Assembly: GCF_023544465.1 (NCBI RefSeq) | Contig: NZ_JALPVL010000005.1 | Coordinates: 248,001-312,000, forward strand | Direction of reading: 5' to 3' | From: Paractinoplanes maris | Lineage (GTDB): Bacteria > Actinomycetota > Actinomycetes > Mycobacteriales > Micromonosporaceae | Length of the DNA: 64,000 bases | Shown here: positions 8,438 to 17,445 of the stretch, one piece after another | Layout of the letters: every line of letters begins with the position of its first letter | Position numbering within the stretch: position 1 is the first letter of the stretch | Made by a program: the position numbers and the translations under genes | Notes under the pieces: model-generated | Database searches by the model: none | The model's input: only the letters and a program-made list of their open reading frames with translations | What the model was told of the DNA's origin: nothing

Positions 8438-9168
8438 GCCGACACCCCCACGCGGTCGCCGAGGTGCGCCAGACGCTCGGCCACGGCGCCGGCCGTGGGC
8501 GCGCGCAGCGACCCGGCCAGCTTGCCGTCGGCCAGGAAGAGAACCGAGTCGGCGTACGCGGCGGCGACCGGGTCGTGGGTGACCATGACGACCGTGCGGC
8601 CGCGCTCGTGCACTACCGCCCGCAGTAGCGCCAGCACTTCACGGGCGCTGCGCAGGTCGAGTGCTCCGGTCGGTTCGTCGGCGAAGACGACGGCCGGCTC
8701 CGTGACCAGCGCCCGGGCCACGGCGACCCGCTGGCGCTGCCCGCCGGAGAGCCGCTCGGGCAGCTCACCCGACCGGTCCCCCAGGCCCAGCTGCTCGAGA
8801 GTCTCCCGTACGCGGCGGCGGTCGGCCCGGCGGCCGGCCAGCCGCAGCGGCAGCACGACGTTCTGCTCCACCGTCAGCGACGGAAGCAGGTTGTAGTCCT
8901 GAAAGACGAAGCCGACCCGGGTCCGCCGGAACTTCGTCATCGCCGTGTCCTTGGTGGCCGTGAGCTCGGCCCCGTCGATGAACACCCGGCCGGCGGTCGG
9001 GCGGTCGAGCCCGGCCGCGCACTGCAGCAGCGTGCTCTTGCCCGATCCGGACGGCCCCATCACGGCCGTGAAACTCCCCGCGGCGAAACCGGCGCTCACT
9101 CCATCGAGCGCGGTCACGCCACCGTCATAGGTCTGGTAGAGCTCGGCAACCCGCACCACATCAGTCAT
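8434..9168 (-). CDS. ABC transporter ATP-binding protein (LolD/MacB-type)
   Basis: The 244-aa ATPase has Walker A GPSGSGKST, the signature LSGGQRQRVAVARAL, Walker B VVFADEPTGALD and an H-loop in VMVTHD. The FVFQDYNLLPSLTVEQNV stretch is typical of ATPases partnering FtsX-type permeases. I chose the ATG at 9166-9168 (MTDVVRVAELYQTY); an in-frame start further upstream at 9216 would place 16 non-homologous residues over the operator region. It is the first gene of the exporter operon, divergent from the GntR-TetR fusion regulator, which probably controls it. Confidence 0.93.
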   Translation of the reverse strand: MTDVVRVAELYQTYDGGVTALDGVSAGFAAGSFTAVMGPSGSGKSTLLQCAAGLDRPTAGRVFIDGAELTATKDTAMTKFRRTRVGFVFQDYNLLPSLTVEQNVVLPLRLAGRRADRRRVRETLEQLGLGDRSGELPERLSGGQRQRVAVARALVTEPAVVFADEPTGALDLRSAREVLALLRAVVHERGRTVVMVTHDPVAAAYADSVLFLADGKLAGSLRAPTAGAVAERLAHLGDRVGVSA

Positions 9169-9185
9169 GAATACACCGTACGAAC

Positions 9186-9257
9186 GCACTACCCTGGAAA
9201 TCGGTAGTGCTAGCACCCCGATCCATGTAGTGCAGAGAGGTAAGGTGCACTAGTGCA
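9186..9257. promoter_or_regulatory. Palindromic operator array between the exporter and its regulator
   Basis: The repeated half-site is GTAGTGC. GCACTACC (9186-9193) and GGTAGTGC (9203-9210) form a 9-bp-spaced inverted repeat. GTGCTAGCAC (9207-9216) is a perfect 10-bp palindrome. GTAGTGC recurs at 9227-9233. TGCACTAGTGCA (9246-9257) is a perfect 12-bp palindrome that covers the GTG start codon of the regulator. The array suggests several binding sites for the divergent fusion regulator and tight autorepression. Confidence 0.75.
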
Positions 9258-10158
9258 GGTACCCGTGTTCCGCCGGATAGCGGCCGAGATCGCCGCCCGC
9301 ATCGCCGCCGGCGAGCCACCGCCCGGCGAGCGCATCATGTCGACCCGCCAGATCATGGCCGAGTACGGCGTCGCCATGGCCACCGCCACCAAGGTGATCA
9401 CCCACCTCCGCGAGGAGGGCCTGGTGCGTGCCCAACCGGGCGTCGGCACGGTCGTCGCCGGCGACACCCGGCCGACCGGCATCGGCCCCGACCGCGACCT
9501 GGTCGTCCGCACGGCCATCACGATCGCCGACGCCGAGGGCCTGCCGGGCCTCTCGATGCGCCGCCTGGCCGGAGAGCTCGGCATCCCCACGATGTCGGTC
9601 TATCGCCACGTGGCCGACAAGGAGGAGCTCGTGCTGCTGATGATGGACAAGGTCATGGCGGCCAATCCCCCGCCGCCCCGGCTCGACCCGGCCCGCGACG
9701 GCTGGCGGGCCTGCGTCGAGGCCCTGGCCCGCCTGCAGTGGTCGATGTATCGCCGCCACACCTGGCTGGCTCAGGCCGTCTCGTTCACCCGCCCGCTGCT
9801 GGCCCCGAACGCGATGGCCCACACCGAGTGGACGATGCGCGCCCTGGAGGGCCACGGCCTCGATCACAACACCCAGTTCCGCGCGGCCGTGACCGTCGCC
9901 AACTACGTCCGCGGGACGGCCGTCAACCTGGAGGACGAGGCCCAGGCCGAGCAGGAGACCGGCCTGACCGACACCGAGTGGATGGACACCCAGCAGCAGC
10001 GTTTCGCCGACGCGCTGGCCACCGGCAAGCTGCCGCTGATGGCCCGCTTCCTCGCCTCCGACGACCGCGAGCTGACCCTCGACCTGCTGCTCGACTACGG
10101 CCTCCAGCGCCTGCTCGACGGCCTGGAGACACAGCTCAGTCCGCGAGCCGGGCTCTGA
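9253..10158 (+). CDS. GntR-TetR fusion transcriptional regulator
   Basis: The 301-aa protein joins two DNA-binding modules. Residues 5-70 form a GntR winged helix (PVFRRIAAEIAARIAAGEPP, then STRQIMAEYGV and THLREEGLVRAQPGVGTVV). Residues 82-130 form a TetR-type HTH (TIADAEGLPGLSMRRLAGEL, then IPTMSVYRHVADKEEL). Residues about 150-295 resemble the TetR C-terminal ligand/dimer domain found in TetR regulators of drug exporters. It begins at a GTG inside a 12-bp palindrome, after a GAGAGG ribosome binding site. It is divergent from the ABC exporter and probably represses it and itself. Its 3' end overlaps the convergent SARP gene by 23 bp. Confidence 0.9.
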   Translation: MQVPVFRRIAAEIAARIAAGEPPPGERIMSTRQIMAEYGVAMATATKVITHLREEGLVRAQPGVGTVVAGDTRPTGIGPDRDLVVRTAITIADAEGLPGLSMRRLAGELGIPTMSVYRHVADKEELVLLMMDKVMAANPPPPRLDPARDGWRACVEALARLQWSMYRRHTWLAQAVSFTRPLLAPNAMAHTEWTMRALEGHGLDHNTQFRAAVTVANYVRGTAVNLEDEAQAEQETGLTDTEWMDTQQQRFADALATGKLPLMARFLASDDRELTLDLLLDYGLQRLLDGLETQLSPRAGL

Positions 10159-12826
10159 AGGTCTCCGCCTGCGGGTGGTCGAGTTCGCTCAGGATGCTCA
10201 GGGCGTGCTGCCAGGCCGCGCGGGCCGCGGCGGTGTCGCCGCCGGCGAGAAGAACGTCGCCCAGGGTGCCGGTGCCGACCGCTTCCTGATATCGGTCGCC
10301 CAGCTCGGCGAAGATGGCCACGGCCTGCTGATAGCAGTCGGCGGCCTCGGCCGGTCGGCCCGAGTGGTGGATGTAGCCCAGAGTGTCCCAGGCGTGGGCC
10401 TGCCCGTAGCGGTCGCCGAGTTCCTCGAGCAGATCCAGGGACAGCCGGGTGGAGACCAGAGCCTCGGCGTGCTCGCCCAGCAGCGCCTGATACCAGCCGA
10501 CCGAGCTGAGGGCCACGGCGTGCCCGACCTGGTGCCCGAGAGCCTCGAACAAAGCCACCGAGCGGCGGGCGTGCGGCAGCGCCTCACCGGGACGGTCGCG
10601 CCGGTCCTCCAGGGCGGCCAGACCGTTGTACGCGAACGCCTGCCCGATCCGGTCGCCGGCCCGGGCACTCACGTCGATGGCCCGCCGCAGCTCGGTCTCG
10701 GCCTCGTCGTAGCGGCTCAACCCGAGGTACGCGGTGGACAGATGCCGGTGGGCGCGGGCCAGCTCGACCGGGTCGGCGTCGCGGGCGGCGGCCACCGCCA
10801 GCCTGCCCACAGCTTCGAGATCGTGCCAGTATCCCTGCCAGTCGAGAAACGTCACCAGGCCGTAGTGCAGTTGCCGGACCGCGCCGGCGAAGCCGTTGTC
10901 GGCCGCCTGCCGCACCGTGGCCAGCAGGGATTGCCGCTCGGCGGCGAACCAGTCCAGGGCTTCCTGGTTCTTGACCGGCGGGTCGACGACGGCGCCGGAC
11001 GCCGGAATACCGAGCTCGAGCGTGCCCTGGGCCGGATCGAGCAGCATGGTGGCGGCGCAGGCGGTGTGCACGTAGTGATCCAGCAACCGGGCCATCGCGC
11101 GGGGCCGCTCGTCGTCCAGCCGCTCGGCCGCATACACGCGCAGCAGGTCGTGCAGGGTGAACCGGCCCGGTGACCGCTCGACGAGCAGGCTGGCCCGGGT
11201 CAGCTCGGTCAGCGTGCGCCGCACCTCGGGCACTCCCCGGCCGGCGAGGCTGGCCGCGGCGGCCACCGAGAGGTCCGGGCCGGGGTGGACGCTCAGCAAG
11301 CGGAAGAGCCGGGCCGCGGGCTCGCTCAACGCGGCGTACGACCACGAGATCACCGTCGCGACGCGGGTCGACGGGTCGCCGGCGTCCAGCGCGTCCAACC
11401 GGCTCCGGGCGTCCGCGAGCTCGGCCGCCAGCGCCGCCAGCGGAAAGCCGCTGTGCCGGGCCCGGGCGGCCACGATGGCCAGGGCCAGGGGAAGCCCGGC
11501 GCACGCGGCGACGATCGCGGCCGCGGCGGCCGGCTCGGCGGTCACCCGATCCGGGCCGAGCCGGCCGGTGAGCAGGTCCCGGGCCTCGCCGGGCGACAGG
11601 GCGTCGAGGCTGATCGGGTGGGCATCGTGGGTCGCCAGCAGCGGCACGAGCTGGTCCCGGCTGGTCACCACGGCCAGCGCCGACGGGCCCACCGGCAGCA
11701 GGGTGCGGACGTGGCCGGCGTCGCGGGCGTTGTCCAGCACGATCAGGACGCGTTTGCCGTCGAGCAGGCTGCGGTAGAGGCCCACCTGCGCGTCCGGGGT
11801 GGGCGGAACCCGGTCGGGGGCGACGCCGAGGGCGTGCAGGAAAGCCCGGAGCGCCTGCCCGGCGTCCATGGTGAGGCCGGGGGCGGCGAAACCGCGAAGG
11901 TCCACGTACAGCTGGCCGTCGGGAAAGCGCGGGGCGGCCGAACGCGCCCAGTGCACCGCGAGCGAGGTCTTGCCGACACCGGCCGTCCCGGAGATCGCGC
12001 CGACCACCCCGGGGGGCAAAGCGTCGAGCGCGGCCAGGTCGCGGGCCCGGCCGGCGAAACCGGCCACCTCGGCCGGCAGCTGAGCGGGGACGACCGACGC
12101 AGCCGCCTGCTCCCGCAGAAGCCTCTGGTGCAAGGTCTGCAGCTCGGCGCTCGGGTCGGCACCGAGCTCGTCGGCCACCCGTTCCCGGATCCGGGTGTAC
12201 CGCTCCAGCGCCTCGGCCGGGCGCCCGGCCGCGTGCAGGGCCCGGATCAGCTCCGCGTGCACCGGCTCGGCCAGCGGGTTCTCCCCGGCCAGCTCGGACA
12301 GCCGGGTGATCGCCACCGCCGGACGAGCGACCGCGGTCTCGGCCCGCGCCCAGGCCAGCATCAGCTCGAGGTGGTCCTGGCGCCAGCTGCGGCGCATCCG
12401 GTCGGCCCACGGCCCGGCTATGCCGGTCAGCGGTTCCCCGCGCCACAGGACGTCGGCCGCGCGGAGCTCGTCGGCCGGGCGATCGCCGCGGCGGCTGCGC
12501 TCGAGGAGCTCGCGCATCCGGTGCAGGTCGACCAGCGCGGGGTCGGCGTCGAGCAGGTAGCCACCCGAGCGACGGGACACCGTGACCTGGCCGCCCGCCT
12601 CCTCGAGCACCCGGCGCACCCGGGTGACGTGGGCGTGCAGCGATCGCCGGGCCGTCGGCGGTGGTGCCTCGCCCCACAACCGGTCGATCAGGACGTCGGC
12701 GTCGACCGCGCGCCCGGCGTCGACCGCCAGCACCGCCAAGACCGCGCGCGGCCGTGGCTGACCGACGTCCACCCGCTGGTCACCGACCCACACCTCGACC
12801 GGGCCCAACAACCGAATGTCGATCAC
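10136..12826 (-). CDS. SARP/AfsR-type regulator (Trans_reg_C-BTAD-NB-ARC-TPR)
   Basis: This is an 896-aa multidomain activator. An OmpR-like DNA-binding domain (about residues 2-95, MIDIRLLGPVEVWVG) is followed by a bacterial transcriptional activation domain (about 98-240), an NB-ARC ATPase with P-loop SGTAGVGKTS (279-288) and Walker B RVLIVLDN (about 357), a winged-helix stretch, and C-terminal TPRs (about 690-896). This is the AfsR plan; such proteins switch on secondary metabolism or development. I chose the GTG at 12824-12826 because GGGGGAGA sits just upstream and homology begins there; the frame stays open further upstream without similarity. No biosynthetic cluster is adjacent, so its target is unknown. 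It is divergent from a small secreted protein gene, 151 bp away. Confidence 0.92.
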   Translation of the reverse strand: MIDIRLLGPVEVWVGDQRVDVGQPRPRAVLAVLAVDAGRAVDADVLIDRLWGEAPPPTARRSLHAHVTRVRRVLEEAGGQVTVSRRSGGYLLDADPALVDLHRMRELLERSRRGDRPADELRAADVLWRGEPLTGIAGPWADRMRRSWRQDHLELMLAWARAETAVARPAVAITRLSELAGENPLAEPVHAELIRALHAAGRPAEALERYTRIRERVADELGADPSAELQTLHQRLLREQAAASVVPAQLPAEVAGFAGRARDLAALDALPPGVVGAISGTAGVGKTSLAVHWARSAAPRFPDGQLYVDLRGFAAPGLTMDAGQALRAFLHALGVAPDRVPPTPDAQVGLYRSLLDGKRVLIVLDNARDAGHVRTLLPVGPSALAVVTSRDQLVPLLATHDAHPISLDALSPGEARDLLTGRLGPDRVTAEPAAAAAIVAACAGLPLALAIVAARARHSGFPLAALAAELADARSRLDALDAGDPSTRVATVISWSYAALSEPAARLFRLLSVHPGPDLSVAAAASLAGRGVPEVRRTLTELTRASLLVERSPGRFTLHDLLRVYAAERLDDERPRAMARLLDHYVHTACAATMLLDPAQGTLELGIPASGAVVDPPVKNQEALDWFAAERQSLLATVRQAADNGFAGAVRQLHYGLVTFLDWQGYWHDLEAVGRLAVAAARDADPVELARAHRHLSTAYLGLSRYDEAETELRRAIDVSARAGDRIGQAFAYNGLAALEDRRDRPGEALPHARRSVALFEALGHQVGHAVALSSVGWYQALLGEHAEALVSTRLSLDLLEELGDRYGQAHAWDTLGYIHHSGRPAEAADCYQQAVAIFAELGDRYQEAVGTGTLGDVLLAGGDTAAARAAWQHALSILSELDHPQAETFRARLAD

Positions 12827-12977
12827 ACGTCTCCCCCGGACATCGATCCACAACAATCCCACAACGCCGCCCGGCCAATCTATCGGCACGGTCGAGCGGC
12901 GCCGCGGACCCCCGACGGGGGTGGGCTCACGGCGCCGCCCGGCATCCACCCGGACGTCCATGAAGGGGCTCACTGAG

Positions 12978-13454
12978 ATGGCGACAACGAACAAGGGGGG
13001 TGGCACCGGCGGTCTGCGCCGGCGCCTGGTGCGCGCGATCGCGACCGTGACCGTGCTGACCGGCGCCATGGTGGTGGGCCTGGCCACCCCCGCGCTGGCC
13101 GCGGAGGAGTTCAACTACTTCAACACGGCCTACGGGGTGCGGGAGGCGGACTACAAGATCACCTTCTATGGCGCGCCGTCCGGCCAGCACCGCAAGCACC
13201 TCGTCATCGCCGACAAGAAGGCGGACGGCAAGGCCCCGCTGCTGCGGATCTGGCCCGCCCCGCTCGAGGACCCCTGCTACTACATCGACTACGCCGACAA
13301 GGGTGGCTCCGGCGACGGCGCCTACCACTACGACATCTACTACCCGGTGTCGATGATCGCCTACGTCCTCGCCGACCGCGAGGGCGCCTGGGGCGGTCAG
13401 TACGGCCTGAACGGTCAGTGGATCATCAACGCCCGCCGCGCCGCCGGCTGCTGA
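12978..13454 (+). CDS. Small secreted protein of unknown function
   Basis: The 158-aa product has a clear Sec signal peptide: basic RRRLVRA, a hydrophobic core and a probable cleavage after ATPALA. The mature part of about 120 aa is rich in Tyr and Asp, with two Cys residues (in DPCYYIDY and as the last residue) that could form a disulfide. I recognise no family. The ATG at 12978 fits a GAAGGGG ribosome binding site about 9 nt upstream; an ATG at 12960 is the alternative. It is divergent from the SARP gene and may be one of its targets, which is inference only. Confidence 0.75.
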   Translation: MATTNKGGGTGGLRRRLVRAIATVTVLTGAMVVGLATPALAAEEFNYFNTAYGVREADYKITFYGAPSGQHRKHLVIADKKADGKAPLLRIWPAPLEDPCYYIDYADKGGSGDGAYHYDIYYPVSMIAYVLADREGAWGGQYGLNGQWIINARRAAGC

Positions 13455-13468
13455 CCGGCACCCCGTCC

Positions 13469-13490
13469 TGAGCCGGCCGCGACCGGCTCA
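13469..13490. terminator. Bidirectional hairpin terminator
   Basis: TGAGCCGG (13469-13476) and CCGGCTCA (13483-13490) form a perfect 8-bp stem with a 6-nt loop between two convergent genes. Its right arm includes the stop codon of the enoyl-CoA hydratase gene. Confidence 0.6.
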
Positions 13491-14318
13491 GCGCTGTCGC
13501 AACTCGACGATCGCCGAGCCCAGGTTCCGCTCGACGCCGACCGGCCGCTGCAGGCCTTCCGCGAAGAGAGACTCGACGAACGGACGATGCTCGGGCCGGC
13601 CGGCCGTCGAGAAATAGGCCTTCAGACCCGCGGCCAGTTCCTCGTCGGCCGGCAGGGTGGCCGCGTCGACCAGCGTCTTGATGCCGGCCACGGCTACCCG
13701 GTCGAAGGCGGCGATGCGCCGGGCGAAGCGGTCGGTGAAGACCTCGAGCTCGGCATCGGGCACGACGCGGTTCACGTACCCGTAATCGGCCGCCAGTGCC
13801 GCGACCAGATCGTCACCACCCAGCAGGATCTCGAGGGCGCGGCCGCGGCCGACGAGCCGGCCCAGGCGAGCCATCGCGCCGCCGCCGGGAACCGCCCCCA
13901 CGCCGACTTCGAACTGGCCGAAGACGGCCTGCTCGGAGGCGAAGCGGATGTCGGTGGCCAGGGCGAACTCGCTGCCGGCGCCCCGGGTGCGGCCGCGGAC
14001 CTCCGAGATGGTGGCGACCGGCAGCCGGCTCAGGCGGATGAAGTTGTCCACGTACGGATGCAGGCCGGTCGGGCCGGGTGGCATCGCGGCCACCCGGGCG
14101 CCGTCGGAGAGGAAGTCCCAGTGGGCCATGAAATAGCCGGGGGTCTCGCTGCGGAAGACCACGACCGTCAGATCCGGGTCCTTCTCGATGGTGCCGATCA
14201 GGTCGGCCAGCTGCTCGACGGTGTCCGGGTCCATCAGGTTGACCGGGCCGTTGGCGAAGGTCACCCGCCAGTAGGCGGGCGAGACCGTGGTGAGGCGGAA
14301 CTGCTCTGCGGCTGTCAT
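13488..14318 (-). CDS. Enoyl-CoA hydratase/isomerase (crotonase) family protein
   Basis: This 276-aa crotonase-fold protein has its oxyanion-hole regions at FRSETPGYFMAHWD (about residues 55-68) and SEVRGRTRGAGSEFALATDI (about 104-123). The first catalytic Glu position of hydratases reads GAGSEFALA, and the second region reads FGQFEVGVGAVPGG. The generic signature is present but the catalytic pair is not obvious, so it could be a hydratase, isomerase or other acyl-CoA enzyme. Start is the ATG at 14316-14318. It is divergent from the ABC transporter at 14410 and not linked to other fatty-acid genes. Confidence 0.85.
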   Translation of the reverse strand: MTAAEQFRLTTVSPAYWRVTFANGPVNLMDPDTVEQLADLIGTIEKDPDLTVVVFRSETPGYFMAHWDFLSDGARVAAMPPGPTGLHPYVDNFIRLSRLPVATISEVRGRTRGAGSEFALATDIRFASEQAVFGQFEVGVGAVPGGGAMARLGRLVGRGRALEILLGGDDLVAALAADYGYVNRVVPDAELEVFTDRFARRIAAFDRVAVAGIKTLVDAATLPADEELAAGLKAYFSTAGRPEHRPFVESLFAEGLQRPVGVERNLGSAIVELRQR

Positions 14319-14409
14319 GGGCCCAGCATCGGAGCCCGGCCGGCGTGATCGCACCCGTGCAAGACCCTGGTGAGCCGCTAAGGTCATCGACCGGGGAACG
14401 GGGGCACGG

Positions 14410-15156
14410 GTGGGAACAGCGGTGGAGATCCGCGGTCTGGTCAAGGCGTTCGGAGATTTCCGGGCGGTCGACGGGCTCGATCTGACGGTGCGCGGCGGCA
14501 CGTGCCACGGCGTGGTGGGACCGAACGGCGCGGGGAAGTCGACGACGCTCGGCATGGCCGTCGGACTGATCACGCCCGACGCCGGCACGATCCGGTTGCT
14601 GGGCCACGACATCCGCCGGGCCCGGGCCCTGATCGGTGTCCTGCCCGACGGCCTCGACCTGCCCGAGCGGCTCACCGGGGCCGAGCTGCTGCGCTACACA
14701 GCCGGTCTGCGCGGGCTCGACCCGGCGACCGCGCGCACCCGCAGCGCCGAGCTCATCGACGTGCTCGGACTGGCCAAGGGGGCCGGCACCCCGCTGGCCG
14801 ACTGTTCCACGGGCACCCGCAAGAAGATCGGGCTCGCTCAGGCGCTGGTGCACGCGCCGCGCCTGCTGGTGCTCGACGAGCCCTTCGAGGCGGTCGACCC
14901 GGTCTCGGCGCTGGCGATCCGCCGGGTGCTGCAGCGGTTCGTGGCCGGCGGTGGCACGACCGTCCTCTCCACCCACTCGATGCTGCTGGTGGAGCAGATG
15001 TGCGACGACGTCACGGTCGTCAACCGGGGTCGCGTGGTCGCGGCCGGGCCGGTGGCCGAGGTGGCCGCGGGCGGCACCCTGGAGGACCGTTTCGTCGAGC
15101 TGGTCGGCGCCGACGTCGCCGGTGAGGGCTCGCTCGACTGGCTGACCCGGCGATGA
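14410..15156 (+). CDS. ABC transporter ATP-binding protein
   Basis: This 248-aa ABC-2-type ATPase has Walker A GPNGAGKST, Walker B LLVLDEPFEAVDP and an H-loop in STHSM. The signature motif reads CSTGTRKKIGLAQAL rather than LSGGQ, as in some multidrug or bacteriocin-type exporters. Start is a GTG at 14410; a second GTG at 14422 is possible. It overlaps the permease gene by 4 bp (ATGA, 15153-15156). The substrate is unknown. Confidence 0.9.
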   Translation: MGTAVEIRGLVKAFGDFRAVDGLDLTVRGGTCHGVVGPNGAGKSTTLGMAVGLITPDAGTIRLLGHDIRRARALIGVLPDGLDLPERLTGAELLRYTAGLRGLDPATARTRSAELIDVLGLAKGAGTPLADCSTGTRKKIGLAQALVHAPRLLVLDEPFEAVDPVSALAIRRVLQRFVAGGGTTVLSTHSMLLVEQMCDDVTVVNRGRVVAAGPVAEVAAGGTLEDRFVELVGADVAGEGSLDWLTRR

Positions 15157-16928
15157 CGGCGCCGGTCATCGTGCGGATGCGCGCGACCATGTTCCGCCGC
15201 TCGCTGCGCGACCCCGGGCCGGCGGTGGCCGGGCTGGCCGGGCTGCTGGCGGCCGGGTGGCTGATCGTGTACGCCGTACGCCCGTCCGCCCAGCCCGGCA
15301 CGCTGTCGATCCTCACCGGCAGCTGGGTGCTCGGCTGGATCGTGCTGCCACTGCTGCTCGGCGGGGTCCGGGGCCGCGTCCGCCCGGGGCATCTGCGCCT
15401 CGAGCCGATCCCGGTCGTCCGAGCCGCGTACGGGTTGCTGCTCGCCTCGGCACTCGGGATCGGCCCGGCGGTGTCGCTGATCGCGCTTGCTGCCCTGCCC
15501 GCCCACGCCGCCCGCGACGGGATCGCCGCCGCGGTGGTCGCCGCCGTCGGCGCGCTGCTGCTGTGGCTGCTCGGTCTGGCCGGCTCGGCCGTCGCGCTGG
15601 AGGCGGTCGGTCGCTCGGGCGGCCCGGTCGGCGCCGCGCTGACCGGCGTCCTCACCGGCACGGTCATGGGCGTGCTGGGGTCGGTCTGGGCCGTCGCCCC
15701 GTGGGCCAGTCTGCTGCTGGTCGCCGGCCCACCGGCCGGCGTCCTGACGGTGCTGAGGTGGACGCCCGGATTCTGGCCGCTCGACGGCTCCCCGGTGCTG
15801 CTTCTACCGCTCGCCCTGCTCGTCGGTGCGGGCGTCCTGGCGTACGCGTCCCTGGTGCGCCACGTGCTGACCGGCTCGGCCCGGCCGCGGTCGGGCCGAG
15901 CCACCACCGCCTCCGGCCGTTTCGCCCGCGGCCCGGTCGACGGCGTCATCGGCCGCGAGCGCCACACCTGGCTCCGCCACCCGCTGCGCCTGCAATACCT
16001 GGCTTTCTCCATCGTCTACGGCGTCCTGCTGGCCGGGTTGCCGCTCCTGGCCGAGGTGCGGCTGCTGACCCCGTGGGCCGGCGTGCTGATCGTCCTGTGG
16101 GCCGCGTCGATGGCCGCCAGCCTGGTCGGTCTCGACGGCACCGCCCTGTGGCTGCCGCTGACCGCCCCGGGCGGCGAGCGGGCCGAGGTCCTGGGCCGGG
16201 CGCTCGCCTGGTTGCTTCTCGTCGCGCCGGCCGGAGCCGTGTTCACCGTGGCCGGCATCCTCGTCGCACCGTCCGCCGACCCGGTCGCCGCCCTCGCGGT
16301 GCTGCCGGCGGTGCTCGGCGCCGGCGCGGCCGTTCCGGTGTGGGTCGCGGTGCTTCGCGTACGCCCGGTGGACGACCCGAGGCGGCCCACCGCCGCCGAC
16401 AACCCCACCGACATCGTCAGCGTCCTGCTGGTGCTGGTGGCGCTCGTGGTGACGGCCGCACCCGCGTTCAGTCTCGTCGTCTGGGGCCCTTCGTGGTCCC
16501 GCTGGCCCGCCCTAGCGGTCGGTGTCCTCTGTGGCCTGGCCGCGTGGCTGGGCGCCACCTGGGCCGCCACCGAACGGTTGACCCGCCGCGGCACCGAGGT
16601 CCTGGCCGCGGCCGGCCGGACGACCGCCACCCCCACCACCCGGATCCCGCTCACCTGGGACGCCGAATGGGTCCGCACCCACCGGGTCACCGTCTGGGCG
16701 CTGGCCCTGCTCACGATCGGCTGGATCCCGGTCGTCCCGCAGGGCCTGATGGTCCTGGTCTTCGACATCGAGGGCGGCTGGATCGTCGCCTCCCACTTCG
16801 CCGGCCCGGCCCGGACCGCCGCCGCCCTGAGCATGGTCGCCCTGGGCGGCCTGCTCCTGCTGACCGGCCTGCTCCTCTGGGACCGCCGCGAGCCGGCCAC
16901 AGCCGAACTGGAGCCCCGGGATGCCTGA
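15153..16928 (+). CDS. Multi-spanning ABC transporter permease
   Basis: The 591-aa protein is almost wholly hydrophobic, with about a dozen predicted transmembrane segments separated by short Arg-rich loops (for example TGSARPRSGRATTASG near residue 245). It has no ATPase or extracytoplasmic domain. Translational coupling to the ATPase and its membrane character identify it as the partner permease; I cannot assign a named family. Its 3' end overlaps the GNAT gene by 8 bp. Confidence 0.8.
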   Translation: MTAPVIVRMRATMFRRSLRDPGPAVAGLAGLLAAGWLIVYAVRPSAQPGTLSILTGSWVLGWIVLPLLLGGVRGRVRPGHLRLEPIPVVRAAYGLLLASALGIGPAVSLIALAALPAHAARDGIAAAVVAAVGALLLWLLGLAGSAVALEAVGRSGGPVGAALTGVLTGTVMGVLGSVWAVAPWASLLLVAGPPAGVLTVLRWTPGFWPLDGSPVLLLPLALLVGAGVLAYASLVRHVLTGSARPRSGRATTASGRFARGPVDGVIGRERHTWLRHPLRLQYLAFSIVYGVLLAGLPLLAEVRLLTPWAGVLIVLWAASMAASLVGLDGTALWLPLTAPGGERAEVLGRALAWLLLVAPAGAVFTVAGILVAPSADPVAALAVLPAVLGAGAAVPVWVAVLRVRPVDDPRRPTAADNPTDIVSVLLVLVALVVTAAPAFSLVVWGPSWSRWPALAVGVLCGLAAWLGATWAATERLTRRGTEVLAAAGRTTATPTTRIPLTWDAEWVRTHRVTVWALALLTIGWIPVVPQGLMVLVFDIEGGWIVASHFAGPARTAAALSMVALGGLLLLTGLLLWDRREPATAELEPRDA

Positions 16929-17445
16929 TGTGCGTATCCGTCTCGACCACTCGGTCACGCCGGACGACACGGCCGCACTGTGGCCGGTCTACGACGCCGT
17001 CTTCGCGGATCATCCGAGCTTCGCCGCATGGCGGGAGCGGGTCTGGGACAGGCACACCGTTCGCGGGGGCTTCCGGCTCGCGCGGGCGTACCGGGAGTCC
17101 GAACTCGTCGGCTTCGCCTACGGCTACATCGGAGAACCCGGCCAGTGGTGGACCGACAACGCGCGGAGGGTCCTGGCGCCGGACGTCGCCGACGCGTGGC
17201 TCGGCGGCCATTTCGAGCTGGTGAGCCTGGGCGTCCTCGAGTCCGCGCGCCGGTCGGGTATCGGGCGGGAGCTGATCCGGGCCCTCCTGGCCGATCTCGA
17301 GCCCGGACGGGTCCTGCTCATGGCGACCGCCGACAGCACCGATCCGGCGCGGCGGCTCTACGCCTCGGCGGGGTGGCAGGTCCTCGGCCCGGGAATCGGC
17401 CCGGGGACGGTCATCCTGGGCATGCGGACGGGCCGGGCGCGCTAG
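16921..17445 (+). CDS. GNAT-family N-acetyltransferase
   Basis: The 174-aa protein has the GNAT acetyl-CoA-binding core: the strand ELVSLGVLESARRSGIGREL contains the R/Q-x-x-G-x-G/A pyrophosphate loop (RRSGIG), followed by RLYASAGWQVLG, the typical C-terminal helix-strand. Acceptor unknown. The ATG lies inside the last codons of the permease gene, so it is the third gene of that operon and may modify or detoxify the exported compound (inference). It overlaps the convergent WYL regulator by 4 bp. Confidence 0.85.
   Translation: MPDVRIRLDHSVTPDDTAALWPVYDAVFADHPSFAAWRERVWDRHTVRGGFRLARAYRESELVGFAYGYIGEPGQWWTDNARRVLAPDVADAWLGGHFELVSLGVLESARRSGIGRELIRALLADLEPGRVLLMATADSTDPARRLYASAGWQVLGPGIGPGTVILGMRTGRAR

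Noticed and set aside
10136..13454. Biosynthetic gene cluster around the SARP regulators
   Set aside because: No PKS, NRPS, terpene synthase, lanthipeptide or other core enzyme was found near either SARP gene.
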